Shown here: piece after piece, positions 40,298 to 48,570 of the stretch
Layout: each line of letters starts with the position of its first letter
Position numbering within the stretch: the stretch's first letter is position 1
Origin: Rhizobium deserti
GTDB lineage: Bacteria > Pseudomonadota > Alphaproteobacteria > Rhizobiales > Rhizobiaceae
Assembly: GCF_004358025.1 (NCBI RefSeq)
Contig: NZ_SMTL01000006.1
Coordinates: forward strand, 62,001 to 126,000
Direction: 5' to 3'
DNA: 64,000 nt
Translations under genes and position numbers: made by a program
Notes under the pieces: model-generated
The model's input: only the letters and a program-made list of their open reading frames with translations
Told to the model about the DNA's origin: nothing
The model's database searches: none

Positions 40298-41374
40298 TCA
40301 GCCTTCCAGAGCCGCCGTCTTGATGACCGCAAAGACCGGCTTTTCGAGCGCCAGTGCCAGCCTTTCGGCAGAAACTGCGGTGATACGAGCCAGCACCACA
40401 TCTCCGCCGATGCGAATGCGGATGCGCACCATGCTTTCGCCATCCGGTTCGATCGCCGCGATCACGCCTTCAAGGATGTTTTGGGCGCTGAGCCCCTCCG
40501 GCCGCTGCGTCGCGACCATCACGTCGCGCTCGGGAATGTGGACGCGGACGGTGTGGCCTTCAGTGATGGCAGCCGCCATCGGTACAACAATTGACGCCTT
40601 TGACAGCCTGATTGTTGCCATGCGGTGGCGAAAGTCGATGGTTTCTGCAATCCCGGTCAGAACCGCGCCCGCATCGCGCCGCTCACCGGATGAAAAGCTC
40701 GACGACCCGCCGAATACATCGTCCGGCGTGCCGGCAGCATGCACCTGGCCATCCTTGAGCATCACGACCCTGTCCGCGAGCCGGACCACTTCCGCCACGG
40801 AATGGCTGACATAAACGATCGGCATTGCCACCTCGTCCCGCAGCCGTTCCAGATAAGGCAGGATCTCCGCCTTTCGCTCGTCATCCAGAGCCGCAAGCGG
40901 CTCGTCCATCAGAAGCATTCGTGGTGAAGACAGCAATGCCCGGCCGATCGCCACACGTTGTTTTTCACCGCCGGACAATGTTTCCGGGCGGCAGTCTAGG
41001 AGAGCTTCGATGCCAAGAAGATCGACGACGCGATCGAAATTGCTTCGTGGCGTTGCTTTCTGGGCAAACCAGCTGCCGTAGTTAAGGTTGCGGCGCACGG
41101 ATAAATGCGGGAACAGGCGTCCGTCCTGGAAGACATAGCCGAAACGGCGCCTGTTCTTTGGCACGAAAATGCGTTCACGCGTGTCCAGCAGCACCTCGCC
41201 ATCCACCACCAAGCGGCCCTCGTCCGGCCGAGACAGGCCAGCAATCACGCGAAGGAGCGAGGTCTTGCCCGAGCCCGAGCGGCCGAAGAGCGCAGTGACG
41301 CCATTGTCGGAAGCAAAGCCCGCATTAAGCGTGAATCTCCCCAGAACCTGGCGGGTTTCGAAAACCAGCGTCAT
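40298..41374 (-). CDS. modC: Molybdate ABC transporter ATP-binding protein
   Basis: The protein has 358 residues. The ATPase part has Walker A GRSGSGKTS, signature LSGGEKQRVAIGRAL, Walker B LLMDEPLAALD and the switch His in VYVSHSVAEV. The C-terminal part is the TOBE/Mop-like domain that binds molybdate in ModC (the LSAQNILEGVIAAIEP and VLARITAVSAERLAL segments). It powers molybdate import through ModB and is inhibited by molybdate through the TOBE domain in known homologues. It overlaps modB by ATGA and is the last gene of modABC. Confidence 0.95.
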   Translation of the reverse strand: MTLVFETRQVLGRFTLNAGFASDNGVTALFGRSGSGKTSLLRVIAGLSRPDEGRLVVDGEVLLDTRERIFVPKNRRRFGYVFQDGRLFPHLSVRRNLNYGSWFAQKATPRSNFDRVVDLLGIEALLDCRPETLSGGEKQRVAIGRALLSSPRMLLMDEPLAALDDERKAEILPYLERLRDEVAMPIVYVSHSVAEVVRLADRVVMLKDGQVHAAGTPDDVFGGSSSFSSGERRDAGAVLTGIAETIDFRHRMATIRLSKASIVVPMAAAITEGHTVRVHIPERDVMVATQRPEGLSAQNILEGVIAAIEPDGESMVRIRIRIGGDVVLARITAVSAERLALALEKPVFAVIKTAALEG

Positions 41375-42057
41375 TGCGGATGAGCTTTCCTGCCGAGCAG
41401 ATGCGCCAGGAACTCGGATGCCATAAGGGCCGCAAATGAAATACCAATAGCCACCAGGGTCAGCCGCATGGCCCCGGCGTCGCCGCCCGGCACCTGAGTA
41501 AACGTGTAGATTGCCGCCGACAGCGTCTGCGTTTCACCCGGAATATTCGAAACGAAGGTGATCGTCGCACCGAACTCGCCCATTGCCTTGGCGAACGACA
41601 GGATCATGCCGGCGATGATACCGGGAAGCATGAGCGGCAGCGTCACCGTGACGAAAACCCAGAAGGGGTTGGCGCCAAGCGTGCCGGCTGCCTCCTCCAG
41701 CTTGATATCGATCGCCTCGATCGACAGCCGCATGGAGCGCACCATCAATGGAAACCCCATAATGCCGCAGGCAAGCGCTGCGCCCGTCCAGCGGAACGAC
41801 AAAACCAGGCCAAGATACTCGTCGAGGAATTCGCCGAGTACGCCGCGCCGCCCGAAAACGATGAGTAGCAGGAAGCCGGTCACGACCGGCGGCAGAATAA
41901 GCGGCAGATGGACGAGGCCATTGAGCACCGACCTGCCCCAGAAGCGGCCCCGCGCCAGAAGATGGGCGATCAATATCCCAAAAGGCAGGCTGACGAGCGT
42001 GGCTATGCTCGAGACCCAGAGGCTGAGCCGCACGGCCGTCCACTCGTTATCGCTCAA
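41371..42057 (-). CDS. modB: Molybdate ABC transporter permease
   Basis: The 228-residue inner-membrane protein has five to six hydrophobic segments. The signature near the end, EAAGTLGANPFWVFVTVTLPLMLPGIIAGMILSFAKAMGEFGATITF, contains the EAA loop that docks onto ModC. It forms the homodimeric molybdate pore. Its neighbours are modA 67 bases upstream and modC overlapping by 4 bases. Confidence 0.95.
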   Translation of the reverse strand: MSDNEWTAVRLSLWVSSIATLVSLPFGILIAHLLARGRFWGRSVLNGLVHLPLILPPVVTGFLLLIVFGRRGVLGEFLDEYLGLVLSFRWTGAALACGIMGFPLMVRSMRLSIEAIDIKLEEAAGTLGANPFWVFVTVTLPLMLPGIIAGMILSFAKAMGEFGATITFVSNIPGETQTLSAAIYTFTQVPGGDAGAMRLTLVAIGISFAALMASEFLAHLLGRKAHPQ

Positions 42058-42124
42058 TACCAGCCAGTCCAGACGTAAATCTCCCGTGCTACCACCCCGT
42101 TCGGGCGCGGTTAGTCAGAATGCC

Positions 42125-42907
42125 TTACTGCAGAAGCGTAAAGCCTTCCCTCTCGAAGAAGGGTGCAGCCTTTGCCGATTTCAGATAGTCAAGGTAGGCG
42201 GCCGCGTCCGGCGATTTTGACCCTGAAACGATGGCAAGCGGATAAATAATTGGCGGATGGGCGTCTTCGGGAAAGGTGCCGACGATCGCGACACCCGAAT
42301 CAGCGGCGGCATCCGTTTGATAGACAATGCCGTAAGGTGCCTCCCCCCGTGACACGAGTGCCAGCGCGGCGCGGACGCTCTCGGCTCCCGCAACGCTTTT
42401 TTCCACAAATGTCCAGACGCCAAGCCTTTCGAGCGCGGCTTTGCCATACTTGCCGGCAGGAACCGAGCTCGGTTCACCCATGGCCAGCTTGCCACCCTTC
42501 AATAGGCTCGCAAGGTCAAAGCCCTGCTTGATTTCGACCGGCTTGGCGGCGTTCTTGGCAGCCACCAGCACGATGCGGTTGCCGAGGAAGTTCGACTTGG
42601 TGTCTTCCTTTACCAGCTTTCTGTCGGAGAGATATTTCATCCAGTCCAGATCGGCCGAGACGAAGATGTCCGCCGGTGCGCCGTTTTCGATCTGCTTAGC
42701 CAAGGCCGAGCTTGCCGCATAGGAAACGGAAACATCCTGACCATAGGCCTTGTTGGCGTTGTCGAGCGCATTTTTCATGCTGGCTGCCGCAAACACCGTG
42801 ACCTTTTCCTGCGCGCCTGCCGGAAATGCCAGGCTGACCATGGCGACAACCAGAGCTGCGACTGGCACGGGACATAGATGGATCCAGGAACGGCGGCGGC
42901 TCTGCAT
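42125..42907 (-). CDS. modA: Molybdate-binding periplasmic protein
   Basis: The protein has 260 residues with a signal peptide (VAALVVAMVSLAFPAGAQ). The mature part begins VTVFAAASMKNALD, where the Ser after AA contacts molybdate in known ModA proteins. It continues with YAASSALAKQIENGAPADIFVSADLDWM and GEPSSVPAGKYGKAAL, the family's standard motifs. It delivers molybdate to ModBC for molybdenum-cofactor enzymes. It is first in the modABC operon, with a Mo-box-like dyad just upstream. Confidence 0.95.
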   Translation of the reverse strand: MQSRRRSWIHLCPVPVAALVVAMVSLAFPAGAQEKVTVFAAASMKNALDNANKAYGQDVSVSYAASSALAKQIENGAPADIFVSADLDWMKYLSDRKLVKEDTKSNFLGNRIVLVAAKNAAKPVEIKQGFDLASLLKGGKLAMGEPSSVPAGKYGKAALERLGVWTFVEKSVAGAESVRAALALVSRGEAPYGIVYQTDAAADSGVAIVGTFPEDAHPPIIYPLAIVSGSKSPDAAAYLDYLKSAKAAPFFEREGFTLLQ

Positions 42908-42924
42908 AATCTACTCCAAAAAGG

Positions 42925-42952
42925 ATCGAAATATCCCGCCAAATATATCGCT
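42925..42952. promoter_or_regulatory. Mo-box-like dyad upstream of modABC
   Basis: ATCGAAATAT and its imperfect mirror AATATATCGCT are separated by a short spacer, 18 bases upstream of the modA start. The CGA-N-ATAT arms match the CG-TATATA type of half-site bound by ModE-family regulators (MopA/MopB in Rhodobacter). Repression by molybdate-bound ModE is the expected role. No modE gene is in the window. Confidence 0.55.
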
Positions 42953-43060
42953 TCATGCATTTTTGGCCAGCGGCGTATGATGGAAAAGCTATCACGGCTC
43001 CGATGGTCCGGAAAAATTACGCGAAACCTTGCTTTTCAACCGAGCGACGACGCGGATGTG

Positions 43061-43615
43061 CTACAAATGGCGGCCTTTGGCCAAGACCTCTTCGGCCTCA
43101 TCAAGCGACATGGCGACAACGCGTTTGCCGATATCGAAGGCGAAGCCAGCCCGGGCAAAGGTAAATAGTTCCTTGGCTCGACGGTCGTCATCCGACATGG
43201 CTTTGCGAAAAGGGCCAAAGCCGCGCTTTCTCGCCAGGACCACGGCTGCAAAGAAATCGTCGGCGTCCACAACCGCCTCCTCGATCGTATCCCTGGCAAC
43301 GCCCTTTAGTGATAGTTTTTGAGCAATCGCGCGTTTGGATTTGCCGCTCCTCATCCCGGATCGGCTGGCGATTCCCGCAAAGGCCGTATCGTCGAGCGCC
43401 CTGATCTCGTAACCGAATTTCACTGCAGACTCTGCCAAGGCCCTGACCTGCGCGTCGGTGACTTCACCGAACTTCTCCCGCGCCTTGCGCGATATGGCGT
43501 CGAACAGCTGCTTCTCCGTATGCATCCGCTTGCCAAGCCGATAAGCAGCCGAGTTGCGCGCCCAGGACATCATCCTCGCCGATGGTATATCGGATTGTGC
43601 TTCATCGTCCGCCAA
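43061..43615 (-). CDS. recX: RecX-family regulatory protein
   Basis: The 184-residue, strongly basic helical protein shows the RecX pattern. There are repeated three-helix modules: SWARNSAAYRLGKRMHTEKQLFDAISRKA, then SGMRSGKSKRAIAQKLSLKGVARDTIEEAV, then a third module with LARKRGFGPFR. RecX binds RecA filaments and limits RecA activity. recA is not adjacent here, which is common in this group. It is monocistronic, upstream of the aromatic importer genes. Confidence 0.85.
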   Translation of the reverse strand: MADDEAQSDIPSARMMSWARNSAAYRLGKRMHTEKQLFDAISRKAREKFGEVTDAQVRALAESAVKFGYEIRALDDTAFAGIASRSGMRSGKSKRAIAQKLSLKGVARDTIEEAVVDADDFFAAVVLARKRGFGPFRKAMSDDDRRAKELFTFARAGFAFDIGKRVVAMSLDEAEEVLAKGRHL

Positions 43616-43773
43616 ACTCAGTGACCTTGATGGCTCATCTGTGCCTGCGGATTACCCTGCTTTACCGACGAGTTCGATAGGAAATTGCAACTGCGGCCCA
43701 AATTGCTTGGTTCTCCCCAGGCAACGACCGCGACGGCTAAAACGAAGTCGCGACCGGAAAACCTGTCACGCGG

Positions 43774-44490
43774 TCAATGTAACCCGCCGACGCCCAACAG
43801 CCGTTCGACGGCAGCATGATCAGCCGCAAGCGCCTGGGGCTTGCCCTGCCACGCGATGCGGCCGCGCTCCAGCACGATGACATGATCTGCAAAATCCAGC
43901 GCGCTCTGGATGCGCTGTTCGACAAGCATGATCGTCATGTCGCCGGACTGGGCGAGCTTGGAGAAAGCCTCCATCAGTTCTTCGCAGATAACCGGGGCAA
44001 GTCCTTCCAGCGGCTCGTCCAGAAGAAGCACCGATGGCTGCCCAAGAATGCTGCGCGCCGTCGACAGCATTTGCTGCTCGCCGCCCGAAAGCTGGCTGCC
44101 AAGATTGCGCCGCCGCTCCTTCAAGCGAGGGAACATGGCATAGGCCTCTTCGACGGCGGTCTTCGGTCTTCTCTTCAGACCGACCAACAGATTTTCCTCG
44201 ACGGTCAGTGTCGGAAAGACGTCGCGGGTCTGCGGCACGTAACCCAGACCAGCAAGCGCTCTCGCCGCGCTCGGCTCCTTGGCGATATCGCGACCTCCAA
44301 GACGGATTGCGCCGCCGAAACGCCGCGTCTGTCCCGCCAGCGTCGCCAGCAAGCTGGTCTTGCCCATGCCATTGCGGCCGAGCACGGCCAGCCGCGACCC
44401 GGCCGGCACCGAAAATGACATATCCTCGATGACGCGGGTTGGTCCATAACCCGACGACAGTTCCGTCACCTCAAGCGGCTGTGCCGGCAT
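43774..44490 (-). CDS. ABC transporter ATP-binding protein, LivF type
   Basis: The protein has about 238 residues from the ATG at 44490, with GGGAG eight bases upstream; starts to 44505 are possible. Walker A is GRNGMGKTS, signature LSGGEQQMLSTARSI and Walker B LLLDEPLEGLAP, typical of LivF in branched-chain amino acid type importers. It overlaps the LivG gene and is last in the transporter operon. The adjacent pca genes and a PcaQ-like site upstream of the binding-protein gene suggest that the substrate is an aromatic acid such as protocatechuate, as shown for a related system in Sinorhizobium meliloti. Confidence 0.93.
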   Translation of the reverse strand: MPAQPLEVTELSSGYGPTRVIEDMSFSVPAGSRLAVLGRNGMGKTSLLATLAGQTRRFGGAIRLGGRDIAKEPSAARALAGLGYVPQTRDVFPTLTVEENLLVGLKRRPKTAVEEAYAMFPRLKERRRNLGSQLSGGEQQMLSTARSILGQPSVLLLDEPLEGLAPVICEELMEAFSKLAQSGDMTIMLVEQRIQSALDFADHVIVLERGRIAWQGKPQALAADHAAVERLLGVGGLH

Positions 44491-45235
44491 TCGCATAACT
44501 CCCAAGATAAGCTTCGCGCACCCGCTGGTCCTGTGTCACATCCTTCGGCAATCCGTCGAAAATGATCGTCCCTGCGGCAAGCACGATGACCCGCGTCGCG
44601 AACCGGAACACGAGGTCCATATCGTGATCGATCATCAGCACGGCGAGTTCCGGCGATAGGCTGTCCAAAGCCCGCTCGATACGGTTGGTTTCCGATTGAG
44701 GCACGCCGGCGGCCGGTTCGTCCAACAGCAGGACCTTTGGCTTGAGCGCCATGGCCATGGCGATTTCCAGCAGCCGTTGCTGCCCATAGGCAATTTCCCG
44801 GACCTTGAGGGTGCGAAGCTCCGTGAGGCCAAGTTGGTCAAGGATCTCGCCAACCTCTTCCATCACGGCCATGCGCCGCGCATAATGGCCGAACATCTGG
44901 CCGGCCGTACCTTCCCGCTGAAGCACGGCAAGCGCGACATGCTCTTCGGGCGTCATGTCGTAAAAGAGCCGGGTGACCTGGAAAGAGCGAACCAGCCCTC
45001 GCCGCACGCGCTCGGCAGACTTCCGCTCGGTCACATCCTCACCGACCAGCAGAACCCGACCTTCGTCCGGCTGCAGATTGCCGGTGACAAGGTTGATGAA
45101 AGTGGTCTTGCCGGCGCCGTTCGGGCCGATCAAGGCCACGCGATCGCCAGGTGCCATGGCCATGGACACATTATTGGTTACCGCCAGGCCGCCGAAATTC
45201 TTGCGCAGGCTCTGGACGTCCAGGAGGTTGGTCAT
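44471..45235 (-). CDS. ABC transporter ATP-binding protein, LivG type
   Basis: The protein has 254 residues. It has Walker A GPNGAGKTT, a LivG-type helical insert, a signature region reading REIAYGQQRLLEIAMAMAL (the first Ser of LSGGQ is replaced, as in many LivG proteins), Walker B LLLDEPAAGVPQ and the switch His in VLMIDHDMDLVF. It forms a heterodimer with the LivF-type ATPase. It overlaps both neighbours (LivF start and LivM stop), so it is part of one translationally coupled unit. Confidence 0.94.
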   Translation of the reverse strand: MTNLLDVQSLRKNFGGLAVTNNVSMAMAPGDRVALIGPNGAGKTTFINLVTGNLQPDEGRVLLVGEDVTERKSAERVRRGLVRSFQVTRLFYDMTPEEHVALAVLQREGTAGQMFGHYARRMAVMEEVGEILDQLGLTELRTLKVREIAYGQQRLLEIAMAMALKPKVLLLDEPAAGVPQSETNRIERALDSLSPELAVLMIDHDMDLVFRFATRVIVLAAGTIIFDGLPKDVTQDQRVREAYLGSYANAGTAA

Positions 45236-46239
45236 GACGGCCTCCGCTTCAGCCGGCCGGCAACGGCGAGCCCTGTTCCGTAAAGACCCTTGGGGGCAAA
45301 GAGCACGACGGCGATCAACAGCGCGCCGACGATTGTCAGCCAGTGAAAGGGATTGGCGGCCGACAATGTGTCTTCAAACAGCATGAAAACCACTGTGCCG
45401 ATCAAGGCGCCGTAAAGTGATCCGACGCCGCCCAGCACCAGCATGACCAGAGCCTCGGCCGAAAGCGTGAAGGAAAGGCTGTCCAGCCCGACAACTTGGG
45501 TGGAAATGGCCGAAAGCGCTCCGCCTATGCCTGCCACTGCGCCGGAGATGACATACATCCTCAACACCACAGAATGGGCGGAGGCTCCCATCGCAGCGAT
45601 GCGAATAGGGTCTTCCCGGACGCCCCGCGCAAGCATGCCGAAGGGCGAGCGCACCAGAAGCCGCAGCGCCACAAACACGACGGCCAGAAGCAGCAGGGCA
45701 TAGACATAGGCGGTGCGGCCCCAGAGATCGAACTCGAACATGCCGAAAATCGGATCGGGCATGATGGCGGAAAGTCCGTCACTGCCGCCGGTCCAGCCGG
45801 AAGCCTTGTTGGCTGCCTCGTGGAAGAGGTGGATGACGGCGATTGAGAGAACAAGCTGAGCAAGCCCGTGGGCTCTCAGGATGACGAGGCCCGACACCAA
45901 TCCGGCAAGGGCACCGCCGACAAGGCCAATGAGCGTCATCGTCAAAGGCTCGGTGACCCCAAAATGCGCCGCGGCTATGCCCGCCGCATATGCGCCTGCA
46001 CCAAAAAGCGCAGCATGTCCGAGCGTGGCGACGCCGCAATAGCCTGTTACCAAGTCGATCGACAAGACCAGGAGAGCGATAGCGACAATCTGCGTCAGCA
46101 GCGCCAGATTGTTGGGAACCAGGAAATAGCCGAGCAGCCCGATAATAAGGATCGCCAGCACGCCGAGAAGGCCATTGTCGGTAAACCGCTTACCAATCGA
46201 AAGCGTCGGCTTGGGCTGATGCGCCATGGGAACCGCCAT
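45232..46239 (-). CDS. ABC transporter permease, LivM type
   Basis: The 335-residue integral membrane protein has about ten hydrophobic helices. Family motifs include TGYCGVATLGHAALFGAGAYAAGI (the LivM glycine-rich region) and FGMLARGVREDPIRIAAMGASA, the coupling loop, followed by VGSLYGALIGTVVF. It pairs with the LivH-type permease. It overlaps the LivH-type gene by one base and the LivG-type gene by four. Confidence 0.94.
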   Translation of the reverse strand: MAVPMAHQPKPTLSIGKRFTDNGLLGVLAILIIGLLGYFLVPNNLALLTQIVAIALLVLSIDLVTGYCGVATLGHAALFGAGAYAAGIAAAHFGVTEPLTMTLIGLVGGALAGLVSGLVILRAHGLAQLVLSIAVIHLFHEAANKASGWTGGSDGLSAIMPDPIFGMFEFDLWGRTAYVYALLLLAVVFVALRLLVRSPFGMLARGVREDPIRIAAMGASAHSVVLRMYVISGAVAGIGGALSAISTQVVGLDSLSFTLSAEALVMLVLGGVGSLYGALIGTVVFMLFEDTLSAANPFHWLTIVGALLIAVVLFAPKGLYGTGLAVAGRLKRRPS

Positions 46240-47102
46240 TATTTCAGCCGCCCCGCCAGACCGCGCGGGAACAGGGTCACGATCAGGATCACGGCTAGAT
46301 AGAAGAAGAATTCGCCGTATTCTGGCGCGAGATAACGCCCGGTCGTGTCGATGGCGCCAAGCAGCAAGGAGGCGATCAGCGCGCCCGGGATCGAGCCGGC
46401 GCCGCCGACAGACACGACGACCAAGAAAGTGACCATATACCGCAGGGCATAGTAAGGCTCGACAGGCAAGAGCTCGGCACCGAGCACGCCGCCCAATGCG
46501 GCAAGTCCGATGGCGACGGCAAAGCTGACGGCGTAGACGATTTCGGTCCGCACGCCGAGTGCCGCGGTCATGGCTGCATTATCCACCGCAGCCCTGATCT
46601 TGATGCCGAAGGCTGTCTTCTCGATCAGAAACCACAGGAGGGCAGCAACAACGAGGCCAGAAGCGATGGCAAAGATTCGATGTGTGGCTATCGATCGGAA
46701 TCCGAGATCCAGCGAACCTTGCAGTGAAGGGGGAAGCGGAATGGTTTTTAGCGTCGGGCCGAAGGCGAAATTGGTGATGCCGATGACGCAGAAGGTGATG
46801 CCGATCGTCATCAGCACCTGAGTGAGTTCAGGTGCACCATAGATTCGCCGATAAAGGAAACGCTCGATCGGCACGGCGATGATAACGGTCCCGATGATCG
46901 CAACCAGCACGCCTGCTGCATAACCCAAACCAAGATCGCGCGCCGCATAGGAAGCGAGATAGCCTCCGATCATGGCAAAGGCCCCGTGCGCCAGGTTCAC
47001 GACCCGCATCAGGCCCATCGTCACAGAAAGGCCGATCGAGATCACGAACAGAACCATGCCATAGGCCAAGGCGTCGATGGCTATACTCATGACAGTCTGC
47101 AT
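46239..47102 (-). CDS. ABC transporter permease, LivH type
   Basis: The 287-residue integral membrane protein has about eight hydrophobic helices. The N-terminal GLSVTMGLMRVVNLAHGAFAMIGGYLA and the C-terminal SVGGAGSIPGALIASLLLG are family signatures, and IRAAVDNAAMTAALGVRTE is the coupling-loop region. It forms the translocation pore with the LivM-type protein. A strong hairpin separates it from the binding-protein gene upstream, probably giving the binding protein higher expression. Confidence 0.94.
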   Translation of the reverse strand: MQTVMSIAIDALAYGMVLFVISIGLSVTMGLMRVVNLAHGAFAMIGGYLASYAARDLGLGYAAGVLVAIIGTVIIAVPIERFLYRRIYGAPELTQVLMTIGITFCVIGITNFAFGPTLKTIPLPPSLQGSLDLGFRSIATHRIFAIASGLVVAALLWFLIEKTAFGIKIRAAVDNAAMTAALGVRTEIVYAVSFAVAIGLAALGGVLGAELLPVEPYYALRYMVTFLVVVSVGGAGSIPGALIASLLLGAIDTTGRYLAPEYGEFFFYLAVILIVTLFPRGLAGRLK

Positions 47103-47226
47103 GTGGCGGGATCGGCGCCTTTCTTGCTGGTTCAGGGGTTGTGTGCGATTTGCGGCGTAGGTCTGATTTGGTACAGCAGGCCGGAGCGGAGGTCGTGTTC
47201 GACCGACCGCCCGGTCCTGCGCTATT

Positions 47227-47254
47227 CCAGACGCGGAGCTTCCTCCGTGCCTGG
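47227..47254 (-). terminator. Hairpin between binding-protein and permease genes
   Basis: CCAGACGCGGAG and CTCCGTGCCTGG pair in 11 of 12 positions (one G-U pair, one mismatch) around a 4-base loop, three bases beyond the binding-protein stop. There is no T tract, so it is more likely an mRNA-protecting or partial-attenuation hairpin than a full terminator. Such elements often raise binding-protein levels relative to permeases. Confidence 0.6.
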
Positions 47255-47257
47255 CGC

Positions 47258-48430
47258 TTATTTCTTTACGAAAGCCAAGCCAGGATCGCCCTGCTTCTCG
47301 AATGTCTGGATTTCCTTGTTGTAATATTTGCCGTTGGCATCCTTGGCGACTTCACGCAGATAGATGTTCTCGGTGATATGCCGGCTTTCAGCATCAATCG
47401 TGACCGGCCCACGCGGACTAATCCAGGACAAACCCTTGACGGCCTCGACCGCCTTCTTGGCGTCCTGCTTGCCGCCGGTCGCTTCAATCATCTTGGAAAT
47501 CACATACATGCCGTCGAAGGCGCCAACAGCGGGGAAAGACAGTTCCGCCGGATTGCCGATCGCCTTTTCGGCTGCAGCAACAAAAGCCTTGTTCTCAGGC
47601 GAGTCATGCGAAACGGCGTAATGGAAGGTCGTTTGCAGGCCGAGACCCGCCTCACCTAGCGCCGGAAGGTCCGATTCCTGGGTAAGGTCGCCCGTCGCAT
47701 AAAACTTGACACCTGCCGCCTTCAAACCGTTGTCGTTGAAGGCTTTGACAAAGGCGAGCGTGGGAGGCCCGGACGGCAGGAAGGTGAACAGGCCCTGCGC
47801 ACCGGAATCCTTGATGCGCTGCATGAGCGGCGCAAAATCGTTCGTTGAGAGCGGCATTCGCACCGATTCCACAACCTGCCCGCCTTCTTTTGCGAAGGCG
47901 GTCTTGAACGCGGTTTCCGCATCGATACCCGGACCGTAATCGCTGACCAGCGTGATGACCTTGGTTACGCCCTGGTCCTTAGCCACCTTGGCGATCGGCG
48001 TGGTCGTCTGCCAGGTCGTGAAAGACGTCCGCAGGACCTGCGGGCTGGCGGCCACGATTGCGGAAGTCGCGGCATTCATCACCACCATCGGCACATTGGC
48101 CTGCTGCAGCAGGGCTGTTGCGGCCATTGCGTCGGGGGTGAAATAGAAGCCTGCAAGATATTGCACACCCTCGCGCACAACCAGTTCCTGCGCCAGTGCC
48201 TTGGAGCGGGCAGGATCCGCCTGCGGTACATCCCGATACACGATTTGGATATCATTGCCGCCGACCTTGTTGCCGTTCAAGGCGAACCAGGCGTCGATAC
48301 CCGCCTTGAAATTCTTGCCCTGCAGAGCAAACGGCCCGGAAAATGGACCAACCACGCCAACCTTGATGGTTTCAGCCCAGGCCGCACTCGACATCGCAGC
48401 GAAGGCAAGCGCAATGGTGAATAGCTTCTT
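47258..48430 (-). CDS. ABC transporter substrate-binding protein, probably for aromatic acids
   Basis: The protein has about 390 residues from the ATG at 48430; the longer frame to 48478 adds non-signal residues. A signal peptide (KKLFTIALAFAAMSSAAWA) precedes a type I periplasmic binding fold starting IKVGVVGPFSGPFALQGKNFKAGIDAW. The family includes LivK/LivJ but also binding proteins for aromatic acids. Context favours protocatechuate or a relative: the gene lies immediately downstream of pcaB on the same strand, and a PcaQ-like site precedes it. The homologous S. meliloti importer is known to be PcaQ-regulated and protocatechuate-specific. Confidence 0.9.
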   Translation of the reverse strand, partial: KKLFTIALAFAAMSSAAWAETIKVGVVGPFSGPFALQGKNFKAGIDAWFALNGNKVGGNDIQIVYRDVPQADPARSKALAQELVVREGVQYLAGFYFTPDAMAATALLQQANVPMVVMNAATSAIVAASPQVLRTSFTTWQTTTPIAKVAKDQGVTKVITLVSDYGPGIDAETAFKTAFAKEGGQVVESVRMPLSTNDFAPLMQRIKDSGAQGLFTFLPSGPPTLAFVKAFNDNGLKAAGVKFYATGDLTQESDLPALGEAGLGLQTTFHYAVSHDSPENKAFVAAAEKAIGNPAELSFPAVGAFDGMYVISKMIEATGGKQDAKKAVEAVKGLSWISPRGPVTIDAESRHITENIYLREVAKDANGKYYNKEIQTFEKQGDPGLAFVKK

Positions 48431-48527
48431 CATGATTTTTCTCCCAACCCTCTCGCCCGAAGGCGCTCCATAAAACATGTTTCTACATGCGGTAAGGTAA
48501 TGTAAAATGAAATTTAACGGCCTTTAG

Positions 48528-48545
48528 CATTTCCAAGTGGTTATA
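48528..48545 (-). promoter_or_regulatory. Possible PcaQ site upstream of importer
   Basis: On the gene strand the sequence reads ATAACC-ACTT-GGAAAT, about 100 bases upstream of the binding-protein start. The left half is a perfect match to the ATAACC-N4-GGTTAA sequence known for PcaQ, and the right half matches in part. It lies between pcaB and the importer, so importer transcription may be initiated separately under PcaQ control. Confidence 0.5.
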
Positions 48546-48570
48546 GATCGCCGATCGACAGCTCGACCAC

